DNA of 64,000 nt from Cryptomeria japonica (Eukaryota; Streptophyta; Pinopsida; Cupressales; Cupressaceae), in the NCBI RefSeq assembly GCF_030272615.1, contig NC_081414.1:663538938-663602937 (forward strand). The letters are read 5' to 3'. The notes under the pieces are model-generated. The model saw only the letters and a list, made by a program, of their open reading frames with translations. It was not told the DNA's origin and did not search any database. This document shows positions 32,901 to 45,229 of the stretch, one piece after another; positions within the stretch are counted from its first letter, which is position 1; each line of letters begins with the position of its first letter. Made by a program: the position numbers and the translations under genes.

Positions 32901-34320
32901 GGCAGTTTGAGTTTGATGATGTTCTTGATTCGATGGATATGATTTCTTGAATCCATTTGCTGCTAGGATGAGTAGAAAATAATTGGAATGATGATTTTTC
33001 CCATGCATGAACACCACCAAGAGAGGTATTTTCATTATAAATACGAGTATGTGGTGCCTTCAATTGGTAGAAAGAACATAAAATTTATTATCTTCTCAGA
33101 AGGTTTTGAACAAGATGAAAATGATCTTTGAGCAGTATCGTGCTAGGAGTTACATTGAGCTTTGTGATACTAGATGTAATTCTTTTGGAGGTGAGTATTC
33201 TTATATTCAATGAAGTCTTGGAAGTGGGGAGGATAGTCGATGGAGGCTTGGAATCTATTTCTTTCCAGAACAAGCCCTGCATGGCACATTCTCTATTTCT
33301 TCTCTATCACTCATTGGCAGAGAATTAAAGGAAGAGCCTCATGAAGGAATGGGAGTAGAATATGGTTGGGAAGGAGTTGACAGCTAGTCATTTCTACAAT
33401 GACATGCAAGCTGGAACCCCTTCCCCTCCTTCTATGTTCTTCTACAAGCTCCTCTTTCCACTTTCTCTGATCATGAGCATAAAGGCTTGAACTCCTCTTT
33501 TAGTGGAGGGGCAATTTTATTTCTTGCTAGGATCTAAACCCTCTTTGAGAAGGGGGAAATACTCTGTAAAACATCAAGGCACATCTCATGGTCCATCTGG
33601 AAGCATTGGGGGTGATAGTGGCATGGCTCAAAGGTTTTTGTTTCTACCAAAATACAGTTGGGAATTTTGGTTCTACTTCATCATGAACACCAACATGGAT
33701 AGTCTTTTGGAGACTGTGAGGAATATTTTTGTAATAAAGTAACAAGCAATCTTATGAGCTTGTGACAAGTGTCTCCTCTAGTGTGAAGCTTGTTGCTCCC
33801 TTGTTTTTATAAAAGGGAAATCAAGGCCATGAGACAGGGGTCGAGAAATTTGGTTAAGAAGTTTGGATCCAAATCCTTGGTCATTTATAGTAAGTCTAGG
33901 TGAAATGAGTAGGTTGTAATAGGAATTTGCAAAGCAAATAAAATGAGGTTTGTGTCTTAGTTTGTTGCAAGTTCTTGAAGGGGTTATATGTAATATAATT
34001 TGTAACAAAAAATAACTTATGAAATGAATGAAAATATTGTCCAAATTCATTTTCTCCAATGTATGACTGTTATGTTTTGAATGAGTAAGATCAAGGGTTT
34101 TTCTCATTCGTTGCATTGTTGTGATGCATGTTTCTTCTATCTTACGCTTTCAACTAAAGGGTTAGTTAAACTGCTTAGATAGGATTTGCAGATTAATGGG
34201 GCTTATACAAGAATTCTGATACGTATTTTGGGTTGGGATAGATAGATGAGATACATTATAAGGTATTGTTATCTTGAGATCTTTAGCTATTAGATTAAGG
34301 TTTGGGCTATCCCACATTAA
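29992..34320. other. AT-rich region with unrecognised relics, no supported gene
   Basis: 30.0-31.6 kb is very AT-rich and stop-rich. 31.67-32.07 kb has overlapping plus-strand frames, one with ISMIKYRATKGPMNLHMFQ and EDVMTKAEKMLKE followed after stops by EQIERPLQYRNERCGEIKD. This could be a worn coding relic I cannot name. 32.6-34.3 kb has scattered short frames and a 3'-end-like stretch, and may be an old LTR or retroelement end; no paired repeat was found to support that. Confidence 0.35.
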
Positions 34321-35092
34321 TTGTTCCCACTTTTGCCAACAAAGAAAATTGGCAGAGGTGGGGAAATTTTTTTTGGTGGGGGTTCAAATGAACTAGGGGT
34401 TTTTGAGTGAACCTCCCCTCAGGGTTCGATCAAACACACCATCGGACACAGGTTCGATCAAACCCCTTTTTAATTTTTTTATAAAACTTCTATAAAAACC
34501 GAAAATGACAGTTAAACTATCATTTTCAAATTTGTATTTTTTTGTATCCAGAGGGGGTTAGAGCAGACCCGACGTTAGCACCACATCACTGTACTTTGTC
34601 AGTAGTAGCCAGCGTGTCTCACCTTTCAACTTTCGACCTACATTATTTCAAGTGCACACAATTACCTTTTTTTTGTTTAATAATGTCTTTTTTTTATTAA
34701 ATTTATTTAAAAATTAATAAATAATTTGTTTGTTAATTTATTTTTTTAATTAAATAATTGTATATTTATTGTTTTTTAGCATTTTAGAAAAACGTTTGAA
34801 AATTTAATGTTTTAATTTAATTCAATTTGTTTTTAAAATTAAATAACTGTATATGTATTTTTTTTCTACTTTTAAAAAAAATGTTATGAATAACTTAGAA
34901 AAATAAGGTAGTAAATTAGAACTTAGAAAAACATTAAGAAAAATATTAGCAAAGAAAAAAAAATAGAAAAATGTTAAAAATCTAAATATAATAAATTAAA
35001 ATGTTAGAAAAATTAATAAATTTAAATTTAAAAAAACATTATATAATTTAGATAACAAATTTAAACAAATTAGACAAAATAAATCCTCTACA
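34321..35092. other. Short inverted repeats and AT-rich DNA
   Basis: CCCACTTTTGCCAA and TTGGCAGAGGTGGG (34,327-34,365) can form a stem-loop. GGTTCGATCAAACAC and GGTTCGATCAAACCC repeat directly at about 34,423 and 34,450. The rest is very AT-rich. No gene was seen. Confidence 0.5.
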
Positions 35093-36350
35093 ATATGACC
35101 CCTTTTCACATCCTATTACACACACAACATGACCCCTTAGGACCCCTTAAGACCACATATGCCCCTAATGACACTATACGTCCCCTTGGACCATACATGA
35201 TCACATAGTGGACCCTAAGGGGTCATATGTGGTCCTAAGGGGTCACGCATGTGTTACCCTAAGGGGTCATATGTGGTCCTAAGGGGTCACACATGTGTTC
35301 TAACACATGCGTGACCCCTTAGGACCACATGTGACCCCTTATAAAAGCATAGTGTGTATGACATACCCCTTAGTTCATTACATAGTGTCCTAAGGGGTCA
35401 TATGTGGTCCTAAGGGGTTACGCATGTGTTAAAAAATGCGTGACCATGTAGGACCACATATGAACCTTTATAACATCATAGTGTGTACGACATACCCCTT
35501 AGGATCACATAGTGTTCTAAGGGGTCATATGTGGTCCTAAGGGGTCATGCATGCGTTAACACATGTGTGACCCATTAGGACCACATATGACCCCTTATAA
35601 CATCCTATTGTATACAACATGTACCCCTTGGGATCACATAGTGTCCTAGAAGGGGTCATATGTGGTCATAAGTGGTCATGCATGTGTGTTCTAACACTGT
35701 ACATGTGTGACCCCTTAGGACCATATATGACCCCTTATAACATCCTAGTGTCTATGACATATGATCCCTTAAGATCACATGTACAGTCTCCTAAGGGGTT
35801 GAATATGTGGTCCTAAGGGGTCATATGTGGTCCTAAGAGGTCATGTGTGTGTTCTAACACATGCATGACCCCTTAGGACAACATATGATCCCTTATAACA
35901 TCCTAGTGTACATATGACATTCCCCTTAGGATCACATAGTGTCCTAAGGGGTCATATGTGGTCCTAAGAGGTCATGTGTGTGTTCTAACACATGCGTGAC
36001 CCCTTAGGACCACATATGACCCCTTATAACATCCTAGTGTACATACGACATTCCCCTTAGGATCACATAGTGTCCCAAGGGGTCATATGTGGTCCTAAGA
36101 GGTCACACATGTGTTCTAACACACATGTGTGATCCCTTATTAAATCCTAGTGTGTACGACATATGAGTCCCTTAAGATCACATACATTAGTGTCCTAAGG
36201 GGTCATGCATGTGTTGTAACACAGGTGTGACTCCTTAGAACTACATATGACCCCTTATAAAATCCTAGTGTGAATGACATACCCCTTAGTCCATCACATA
36301 GTGTCCTAGCAGGGGTCATATATGGTCATAAGGGGTCATGCATGTATCTA
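35093..36350. repeat. Palindromic satellite-like array, about 115-157-bp units
   Basis: Eight to nine units each contain CCTAAGGGGTCATATGTGG, a GGGGTCA(C/T)GCATGTG arm, its inverted form (CACATG.GTGACCCCTTAGG and CCACATATGACCCCTTA) and a linker such as ATAACATCCTAGTGT. The landmark CACATAGTGTCCTAAGGGG recurs at about 35.38, 35.51, 35.63, 35.77, 35.93, 36.06, 36.18 and 36.29 kb. Every unit is self-complementary, so a single strand could fold into consecutive hairpins. It resembles, on a larger scale, the palindromic subterminal blocks of the two DNA transposons. Confidence 0.92.
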
Positions 36351-36369
36351 TCTTATTAAAACTACTAAG

Positions 36370-37150
36370 ATGTGTCTATGAAAGTTGAGTGATAATGATG
36401 ATTAATGCTATATATGATATCTATCTATTATACAAGGAGTTAGTCATAATTACCAAATAAAAACCTTGATTGTGATGATTGATGTTTTGTGCGGATTGGT
36501 AGGTGCAAGCTTGAGTCATGATAATTGATATATAGTTTACAGTGCACAATAGTTTGTCTCAGTAGGGAGCCATCCCTATTTTTTTATGATTGGAAAAAAT
36601 AGGGGAGGTTCAGTCTAAGTTGGAGGGATTTGATATATTCCTAAAATCCCCAGAGCTTGAACCACCCTCTATGGAGCCTCTTACATAATCTTATTTTCTC
36701 ATCTCTAGATATTGACAAGAAATGTTAGTTTGCTTCATGTGTTCAAGGGTCAAATCAATCGCCTAATTTTACAAGAATGTAGCATTCGATGTTATCTTTT
36801 TCAAAAAGTGTCCATGATGATCAATGTTATATTATTAATCTAATATGCAATAAGCTACACTCAAATACCAAATGTAAACTTTAATTATGATGGTTAATAT
36901 CTTGTTGGGAAGTTTACAGTATCAATGTGTGCAAGCTTGAGTCATGACATATGAAATTATATTTGAATTCAAGGATAATAGTGTGTCCTACTAGTGGTCC
37001 ACCATTTATTTTATTTTATTTTTAAATTTTCACATGATTAAAAAGTTTATGATGTTGTATCAAAGAAAGGGAAGTTTGATCTAAGTCTGGGCGGTTATAT
37101 ATAACCACCCTTTGTGGAGCCCTCAACATAGTCATCTATGCTTCCATCCG
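36370..37150 (+). repeat. Diverged tandem duplication, about 0.4-kb units
   Basis: Two similar segments (about 36,370-36,700 and 36,790-37,140) each contain, in order, TGTCTATGA / TGTCCATGATGATCAATG, AGTTAGTCATAA..ACCAAAT, GGTGCAAGCTTGAGTCATGA / TGTGCAAGCTTGAGTCATGA, a GTTT/GTGTC phrase, an A-rich GATT block and a GATCTAAGT..GG..CCACCCT.TGTGGAGCC ending. Identity is moderate. The segment contains no gene and sits between the palindromic array and the miniature element. Confidence 0.65.
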
Positions 37151-37295
37151 CATGTTAGAGTATTCAGGTATTTACTTGATTAATTATACAATATTTGTTT
37201 AATTATTTAAGTTCCCTTTATCTCTTTTACACTTAAGCTAACTTTAGGTGCATAATAATTAATTCTCTCTCATGAAAATGATCTCCCTCTCTCTA

Positions 37296-38284
37296 GGTGA
37301 ACTCACAATACTGCTTCCCACTTTTTGACCAACTTTGTCACTTATATGAATATTTTGAAAAAAACCTTCACTTTCCGACACCTATAACTTTTAAACCCTT
37401 AAGAATTTGAAGATGATATAAACTAGTGATTTTTAACATCTTGTTTCTAGATTCTAAATATATTTTTTTCAAATTTGTTTGAATAAAATTTTATTGATTT
37501 TTCCATCTCCCTCAAAAAGTAGTTTTTTACAGCAAACAACATTTTTAAAGAGTGATATGTATCCCGCAATGCATAATTTTTTTCTATAAATGATAAAAAC
37601 TTAATTCTTTTGAATTTTGGTTTGTAACATCAATACCCAGGGCATGCAACTGGTTTGATAGTGATATGTAGAATATTTTTCATTTTATTAAGTTTTGAAG
37701 TTCGACTAATTATGATTTAGATATAGGTGTACGTCTGAACACATAACTTGTTCTATATATATCAAAATTCAATTTTCTTTTTTTTGTTAGAAAGAAAACA
37801 TCAATACCTAATGCATATATATTTTTTAGATTTTTTGAATTAGTTTTCTATTTTTCCCAATGCATTTAACAAAGTAGTTCATGTTTGGTGAAAAGCCTAC
37901 ATTCATAAGAAATAAAATATAAATATATTAATGAAATAAAATATATTAATTGTTATACTATTTGGAAATCTTATAATAAGTACTAAATACTTTAAAAAAA
38001 TAAACTTTTAAATGAATTAATTTGACCCCCCAAAAGCTAATCTAGAGTTGGTTTTTTATCAGCATTTGATAGATGCAAAGGAGACTCCATTGCAAGTATG
38101 ATTTAGAAGTAGACAGGTTCCATGCAAGAATTTTTGATCTAAGAGTCTTTGATTTAACTCTCTTCAATTAATTGCTTAAAATGGGACCTCTTAAAGCTTA
38201 AATCATTATATTTTTTAAAAAATGTATGGTTTCAGCAAAAATCAAGACGTACCAAAAAGTGGGAACTAGCTTTGTGAGTTCACC
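37296..38284. mobile_element. 989-bp miniature inverted-repeat element related to the transposon family
   Basis: The left end GGTGAACTCACAATACTG pairs with the inverted right end GGTGAACTCACAAAGCTAG; both go on with TTCCCACTTTTTG, about 33 bp of terminal inverted repeat with few mismatches. CCTCTCTC flanks both sides (37,286-37,293 and 38,285-38,292), a possible target duplication, although it is CT-rich simple sequence. The terminus GGGTGAACTCACAAAG is close to the larger elements' GGGTAAATGCACAAAG. There is no gene inside. It fits a non-autonomous derivative of the same superfamily. Confidence 0.7.
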
Positions 38285-38392
38285 CCTCTCTCATTAATGT
38301 TTTAATAATTTAAAATGTACATGTACATATATCTATTAATTATGTGAGAACTTCACATGTATTATAATTTTTAATGAGCTCAAGATTAACGA

Positions 38393-38420
38393 TCTCTCTC
38401 TCTCTCTCTCTCTCTCTCTC
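38393..38420 (+). repeat. (TC)n microsatellite
   Basis: About 28 bp of alternating TC lies just upstream of the third gene B copy. Immediately after it, CTCCAG looks like a splice acceptor or leader border. Confidence 0.9.
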
Positions 38421-38519
38421 CAGAATTTAACTGATTTTAATTTTTTATGTTTTAAATTGAATGCACTTCATGTGTGTGTGCTTACGTATTTATTTTAACT
38501 TTATGACCTACCTAGATAG

Positions 38520-40455
38520 ATGGCATCCCAGGATCCACCTACACAAGCTCTTGATCAGGATCCACCTGCACAGGCTTCTGATTAGGAGGCACATGATGAT
38601 ATAGATCCTCCACACCAGGATGCCCCTTTGCCCAATATTGCTACCATTTTCCAGGACAATGACTATGAGCTACATAGGTTGAGGGTCATATTAGATGACC
38701 CCCATACTGATGGTGTGTACAAGAGTACATGCAAATCCAATTTTGATAGTTTGCAGACATTGAGGGACTGCTTAGTTTCTCACACCTCATTCTCACCCGA
38801 GGTTATAGATGATATTTATAGACAATTGAGGAGTGAGGTGAGGGGTCCTGATTCTTTTTCTGATGTGGCAAGGGTTGTCTTGAAGGAGACCATCAAGGAG
38901 AGATGTTTTCCATAGTATGAGGAGAAGAGTAAGGTGAGAGAATATCAGGTAATGAGATGTATCGATCCACAGGTTGCATCGTTGATTTACCCATGCTTCT
39001 TAGTTGCCCATGATCATTATCCTAATAACAATTAGATATCGTTATACTTTGTACAACAGGTATTTGCTGAGGTTTATTGTCAAATGAAACCAAACTACCT
39101 TGATATTCCAACATAATATGGACAGGGGAGGGGCAGGATTGCTGATAGAGATGCATATCATAGGTGTGATAGAGCTTTGCCTAGACACAGGGATCTTGTT
39201 GGCAAGAGATTTCCGGCAGTAGTCCCAAACCTCGACCCCATAGTGGATCACATTGTGATTGCTTCTCAGAGAGAAGCAATTGATAGGATTGGACAAATTG
39301 CATGAACAATAGCCACCATATCATCTGATAGGCTGGGCAGATATATGATGAGCCGACCATGTTCTACATCATCCACAGATCATGCATCTTCTAATCATGG
39401 GATGGCTTCATATTCAAATGATCAATATATTACTATTGGCATCCCCTCCCCAGATGAGGTATAAACTATAGGAGGAGGTGCTAGACATGTACATATGTCA
39501 CAGTATTTAGCCGCGAACTTGCTACATTCTTACTGTTTTATTTCATCTCAACTTGGGATACCATTGGCTACTGTTAGAGAGGAGATTCTCAGAGATGGGT
39601 AGGCTACCGCTACATCGACGCATACCTTGAGGTAGTCACAACATTCTCATCTTTCTACGCATGCTCCAAGCACTGAACCACCTATAGATCACTCTGTTGC
39701 TACAGAGGAGGAGATACGAGTTGATCAGGTCCATATCACAAATGAGGGCTTGGATTCATTTGAGGAGCATCAACGAGGTTTGAGCCATACTGGGTTTATG
39801 GATATGGTACTCCAGTCAGACACTTCATCCACAATGCCTAGTCATCTAGTTAGCCACTTACACTCCTTAGTCATATGTACAACCAGAGAGAGATATGTAG
39901 GCATGAGTAATGTGGTTGATATGATGACAAGACATGATCAGACTATACAGCCTACTCCTGATACACATATATGTACATGTGCGTTTAAAGTTTTACAAGA
40001 TGTATATGTTGTAATGTACGATAAATATATATATAGATCATTTAATAAATAATAGAAGTTAATTTGTATCATTTAAATTGATCTTGGACTAATCCTTAAA
40101 TAAATGTATATATGTATATGTATAATAGTTAGCTCATGTCACTCCTAGCTTGAGCTCTGAGCATGCGTGTAGGAGAGATTCTTTCGATGCTACACAGGCT
40201 GTTAGTGGACAGGTTAGTTATGGTTTTTTGTATATATGTACATGTCTGTATGTGCGTTACAAATTATATTTAAATTTAAATTTAACTAGTCGGATTTGAT
40301 TATTTTAAAAATATGCACATATGTATATATGTGTCTAGAGATCTATATTTAATATTTAAATAAATTCTACTTTTGTAGGGGTCTATTGGACATCCAGACT
40401 CTCACCAGGACTCTCCCTTAGATGGTTTCTTTGTTTGTGGTCGACATGATGCATG
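38520..40455 (+). pseudogene. Third, diverged copy of gene B (damaged)
   Basis: ATG at 38,520 starts MASQDPPTQALDQDPPAQAS, a Pro/Gln-rich repeat like the EQPNAPP repeats of inner gene B. One frame runs to 38,915 with a stop at about 38,583. After a stop at 38,913 the reading goes on, and at about 39.06 kb it gives YFVQQVFAEVYCQMKPNYLDI, then YGQGRGRIADRDAYHR. This aligns with YFLRKIYCEFVLNVRPNYFD and HGRGGG..DRLGAHR of inner gene B. Several stops follow, with exon-like pieces near 39.7-40.05, 40.14-40.22 and 40.38-40.45 kb. Its partner transposase is not in the window; the LTR element at 40,668 interrupts the downstream side. It is clearly the oldest or most distant of the three. Confidence 0.6.
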
Positions 40456-40667
40456 TTGATTTGCTGGACTTTATAGCTCATTTGTTTATCTTTTTATATA
40501 CATGTACATTTTAGACTTTCATATTATTTATTCATGCATGTATGAAGTTTAGAATAGAATAGATTATACTTTATATAGTTTGTGTTTGATCAAATTATAT
40601 ATTTCATGCATGCATGTTAGATTATGCACTTTATACAGTTTGTGTTTGATCCTGGATTATATATATT

Positions 40668-42100
40668 TGTAGACATATAAAAATGAGCACTTTCCTAACT
40701 GAATATTTAATATTCATTTTACCCCCATTCCTCTATTTTATTAAATTCTTTATATTCATCTATTTGAATGAATGAATTATTTAATTTATTTAATTAAGTT
40801 CACCTAAGCCTTTCATAGCCTTTAATTAAATAAATCAATTTATTTAATTAATTCCCCCTTCTCCCTTTTTAATTATATTTACATTTAATTAAATTGATAC
40901 TTGCAAGTAAATAAATTTAATTCATTTATATTAATCCCCCACTTGTATTTATGCAAGTTGCATCTATTTTTGTTGAAATAAAGCAATTTTATTTTAATTC
41001 AAATCCTTTTCCCTCCACTTGCATTTTCCTACATCTCCCACTTGCCTCCCTAAATCCCTTCTAGATTCTTCTAATCAATTCTAATTTAGCCTAATCCATC
41101 TCCTAAATATTGTCACATCCCTAACCAAAGGGAGGTCACTTCTCAAAGCCTCCAAAGTCTTTGAAAACCATTAAAGGCTTTATGTCTTCAACAAATTAAC
41201 CTTCAAAGTCTTCATAACCATTAAGGGTTAACTCAACCTTCTTGCATGATTAGAGACTTTCTCTCTAACTCAACCCCCATCTAACCCAAGGGTCTTATCA
41301 AACATTCATGGCTTTACCCTTGGTTATCCCTTTAACCCTTGCACAAGAGTTTATCCTTTGGGTAAAAGCTTTATCTAATGGATAACCCTAACTTAACCTT
41401 AACCTTTACCTCCTAAGGTAACCATCATATATTCTCAAGCATTTAATGCTTCTTACATTTTCTCTCAAGCAGTCTTTTGTTGACAATTGTCACCATTTCA
41501 TTGGTGAGAATTGTAAACATGGATTGATAACTTTCAATCCTAGCCCTTGTTAAGATTATCCATTCTTGACCATCCATTGCCCTATTTTTTCAATAAATAG
41601 AGCTCTCATTCTCTCATTTTGAGATATCCAAGTTTCATGCATCTAATCTATAGTCATTTTAAATCAAGCATTTAGCCTCTTTTTGACTAGAAATCATCTT
41701 AATAAGCATTTTACGAAGCATTTCCATTATCATAGCACATTCATATTAGACTAGTATATCATGTTAGGATAGGCTTTAATAATCCTTTATCTTATCATCA
41801 TATTCCATGCTAGTTTAAATCATATTAGATTTAATATCATGCATAACTAGGAATGCATTCATATTAAGTTGATTGAATATCACTCATTCTCGGAGTTGTC
41901 ATTCCTAAGTCACTTTGCTCAGTGATCTGAGAGAAAAGGCATTGACTTGAGGGATCTTGTGAGATAGAGAATAATGGAACATCCCTTAGGGAGTTGAGCT
42001 ATTCAATATAGCTCTATAACTTGCACCAAGAGTCCCATAGGTGTGTGGACCTTTTTGAAACTGAATTTTCTGTTTCTTTGCACCACATTTCCCGCACACA
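40668..42100 (+). repeat. 5' LTR of the gypsy element
   Basis: About 1433 bp, from TGTAGACATATAAAAATGA to CCCGCACACA, just before TTTATGGTACCCACCATGGG, the likely primer-binding area (matching tRNA not identified). The start and the first 1.16 kb align with 62,842-64,000. The CA end is inferred from the TG..CA rule because the 3' LTR end lies outside the window. TAAATAGAGCTC near 41,595 may be the TATA region. Confidence 0.78.
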
Positions 42101-45100
42101 TTTATGGTACCCACCATGGGGCATAACCCCATAAAACATATTATTTTTAATGTAGGAGTGACATTGCAGGTTCACGAAAATGCTGATTTAACACATGAGA
42201 CCCTTCTTTTAGCGTGTAGAAACCTTTTGCTAGTGCATCCGGTTTACTGTTTAGCGCATTAGACTCTATCATTAGCGCATTCAACACTTAGGTTAGCATA
42301 TAATACTCTGACTGCCAACTGTAAAATCACAATTCATTAGAAAAATAGGATAGCACATCCGTTAATCAATTCAGCGCATAGGGATCATTCTGTAGCGCGT
42401 CTGTGCATTTCTATAGGGCATAGGTGCAACCATTTAGCACATTGATGTAACAGAGAAGCAACATTTGTAACCAAAGATAGATCATTTTAGGCTTGTATAA
42501 GCCCACACTACTAATAGATTTTATGTAGGTTCTAATCTTTTTGTGCAGGAGCGACAGGAATTAGTTTAGAAGTTTTATTTATTTTCTTTCTTTCAAAAGA
42601 AGTTAGTTAAAAGAACTCACTCTCCTTTTTGCAAAAGTTAAAATAAACCTCATCATTTCATTTGGATGCTTAAAATTAACTTCAGACTTCCTTTTTGGTG
42701 TTCAAAATAAAACTTCATCTTTTCCTTATTGCATGGTAAAAAGAACAACTAAACAAACCTTTCATTCCTACATGTTAGGGAAAACATTTCGTTTGGAGCT
42801 CTAAAAAGAATAAGCAAATTTACTTTCAGCAAGGTTAAAATGAACTTCACCTTTCTTTGGTGCCTAAAAGGATCAATTTCAAGTCATTGCAAAGTAAAAG
42901 AACCTCATTTTTATATTGTGCAAGGCAAAGAGGGAAAACTTTCCCCTATCGACTTTAATTTTGTTGACCAAAATCATGATTTACTTTGTTGACCAGGCTT
43001 ATTTTTCAAAGGTTTTGGAAATACACACTTTTCTATGAAAGGTTAAAAAGAACACCATGCTTGTTGGAGCAACATCTCCAAAATAGAAGTTAGCAAATCA
43101 TTGAATTAAAGGTTAAAAAGAAGATTGTTTGCCTTGTCTCAAAAGTGGAAAGTATATGCTCTCCCCTTAACTTGGTGACCAAAAAGCCAAACCACTCTTT
43201 CATAGGTCTTCCCTCCTGAGTTGCTCTTAGAGCGCCATTTAAATGGTCGGTGAGAGGAGAATGACCTAAGTGGGAAATGACTTTATTACCAAGTGTTCCA
43301 ACCCACTATAATCAAAAGTGGAGGTTGACGAAAGTCCCTTCAATGGTTTTTCTTAGCGATTAGCCTTCCCCCAGTATTTTTAAGATATGTAAAGCCTTTT
43401 TTCTAAAGGTTGGGAAGCCTTCTAAGGGAGTTTATCACTAAAGACCAAAGGAAGCTTGATTAATAATTTTAGAAATATAAACTTTGAGCCGAGTCAGTAT
43501 CCAAACATCTTCATTATCATAGTGCAAGGGTGGGAAAGAATCCACCCCCAAGATTACTCAACATATATCTCCCAAGATAACTACTCAATTGTGAAACAAT
43601 TCTCTTTGAGTTAATTTTTGGCAAAACGCAAAAAAATGGGCGCCCCCTAGGGGGTGATAAGGTTGTTTGAGATGATGGAGTATCAAGACTAGTGGGCTAT
43701 GATATTGATGATGACCCTTGAATAAAGAGCCTATCTGATTTGTATTATTTGTTATCCAAACTTGTGAAAACATTGGGGATTTGAACACATCCTCACAAAA
43801 CATACACTATCTGTTTAGCATAGGCAAAATTTGTTATCTCTTTTATATCGTGTTTTCAAGTTATTTTCAGAAAATCATCCATCAAAGAAAACAAGTGTTA
43901 AGATTTCTAAAAACAACCAACAATAGAGCAATCTGGGTAGTTTAGTGTGTCCCGACTATTTTATAGTGCATACAAACTAGACCATAGTGCATTCATTAGG
44001 AAAACTAGTGCATAACCGATATCATAATGGTTATAATTTCAATAGCACTTTGTGAGACCATACTAGCGCTTTTGAGCATCAACATAGCGCATAGGAGGCA
44101 TAACTTAGCGCTTTCAGTCTAAACTACAACTCATCATCGAGATATATTAGCGCATAACCTTTCTAGTCAAAAACTATTTTCAAAACTCCGAGTAGCGCAT
44201 AACATAGACAACTTAGCACATAGGGAATTTCCTGTGGTGCATCTAGATCATTAGTTAGCGTATACTGTCTCTGTTTTAGTACATGGTAAAAACACAGAAA
44301 AACAGAGAGTAAACCAAACATTTTGGAAAATTTTTATCACCAATCCTCAATACCCTTCTGGGCCTTTTGTCAAACTCACTAATCAAAATCCAAACCAGAT
44401 TATCAGAGAAAACAATTCCAAAATCAAGCGAGAATCCTTAGAACAAATTTGTCAAATCTTATACTAGCTCGAGATAAGACGTCATCCAACCAAAATCAGG
44501 CAGTATCATTACATTGATCAATGTTTCACCATCTAACAAATCCTATCACAAACAAATACCGAGTCTAATCCTTGAGTTGTCAAATCGAGTTTCCATATCA
44601 GGGGACTCTTATCCATATCATTTGACACACTTTGTCATGTGGACGAATCTAAACCTCTACTTGATAAAGTAAGCTTGAGTTTTTCAAACAAAGTATCACA
44701 ATCAACATCAAAGGAAACCATTGATCATTCATGTATGACCACTCCTTATATTTTGAGAAGAACAAATCTTCATCACAAAAATTAGTTGAAGAAGAGACAA
44801 CCTAGTTCTAAAAAAATTGCAAAAAGGAATAAGTTTCTTTATATCAATCACCAACTTTTTAAATCACATCGCGCATTCTTGCATCATATGTGATTGTATA
44901 TTCAAGGCAAATCAAATGAGTTTGACAAAGAACCTTTAAGAAATAGAGCTTATATTTAGAAAGCGACAATCAACCAACACTTAAATCATGGAGGAAGGAT
45001 TAACCTGGCTTTATTCCCATAGTTTTGTATCACTTATAACGAAGCTCGACCTGAATCACCAACCCCTGAGAGAGAAGAAGAAGACAAAACTCCCTTTATA

Positions 45101-45229
45101 ACTGAAAGTTTTTATTGAGAAACATATTCTATCCACCAAACACCATAAAAAAAACTTTGATACAAATAAATTCCTGCAGTCACTCACTCTCAAAGAAACA
45201 AGCAAAGCGAACCACAATCAGGGTCAAGT
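42101..45229 (+). other. Untranslated leader of the gypsy element with AGCGCAT-type repeats
   Basis: About 3.1 kb without a gene. Two stretches (42,200-42,450 and 43,950-44,280) are dotted with TAGCGCATA-like words about every 25-40 bp, such as TTTAGCGCATTAG, CAGCGCATAGGG, TAGCGCGTCTG, TAGCGCATAGGAGG and TTAGCGCATAACC. Between them (42.58-43.1 kb) a looser series of AAAAAGAAC and TTCA.CTTT phrases recurs, perhaps an eroded tandem repeat. A long leader is common in Tat-type elements. Confidence 0.6.

Noticed and set aside
33060-34320. Solo LTR
   Set aside because: The sequence has a 3'-end-like character but no second copy, clear TG..CA ends or target duplication could be found in the window.
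35093-36350. CRISPR-like array
   Set aside because: The units are self-complementary along most of their length, vary from 115 to 157 bp, and have no unique equal-length spacers. The DNA is a plant nuclear genome.
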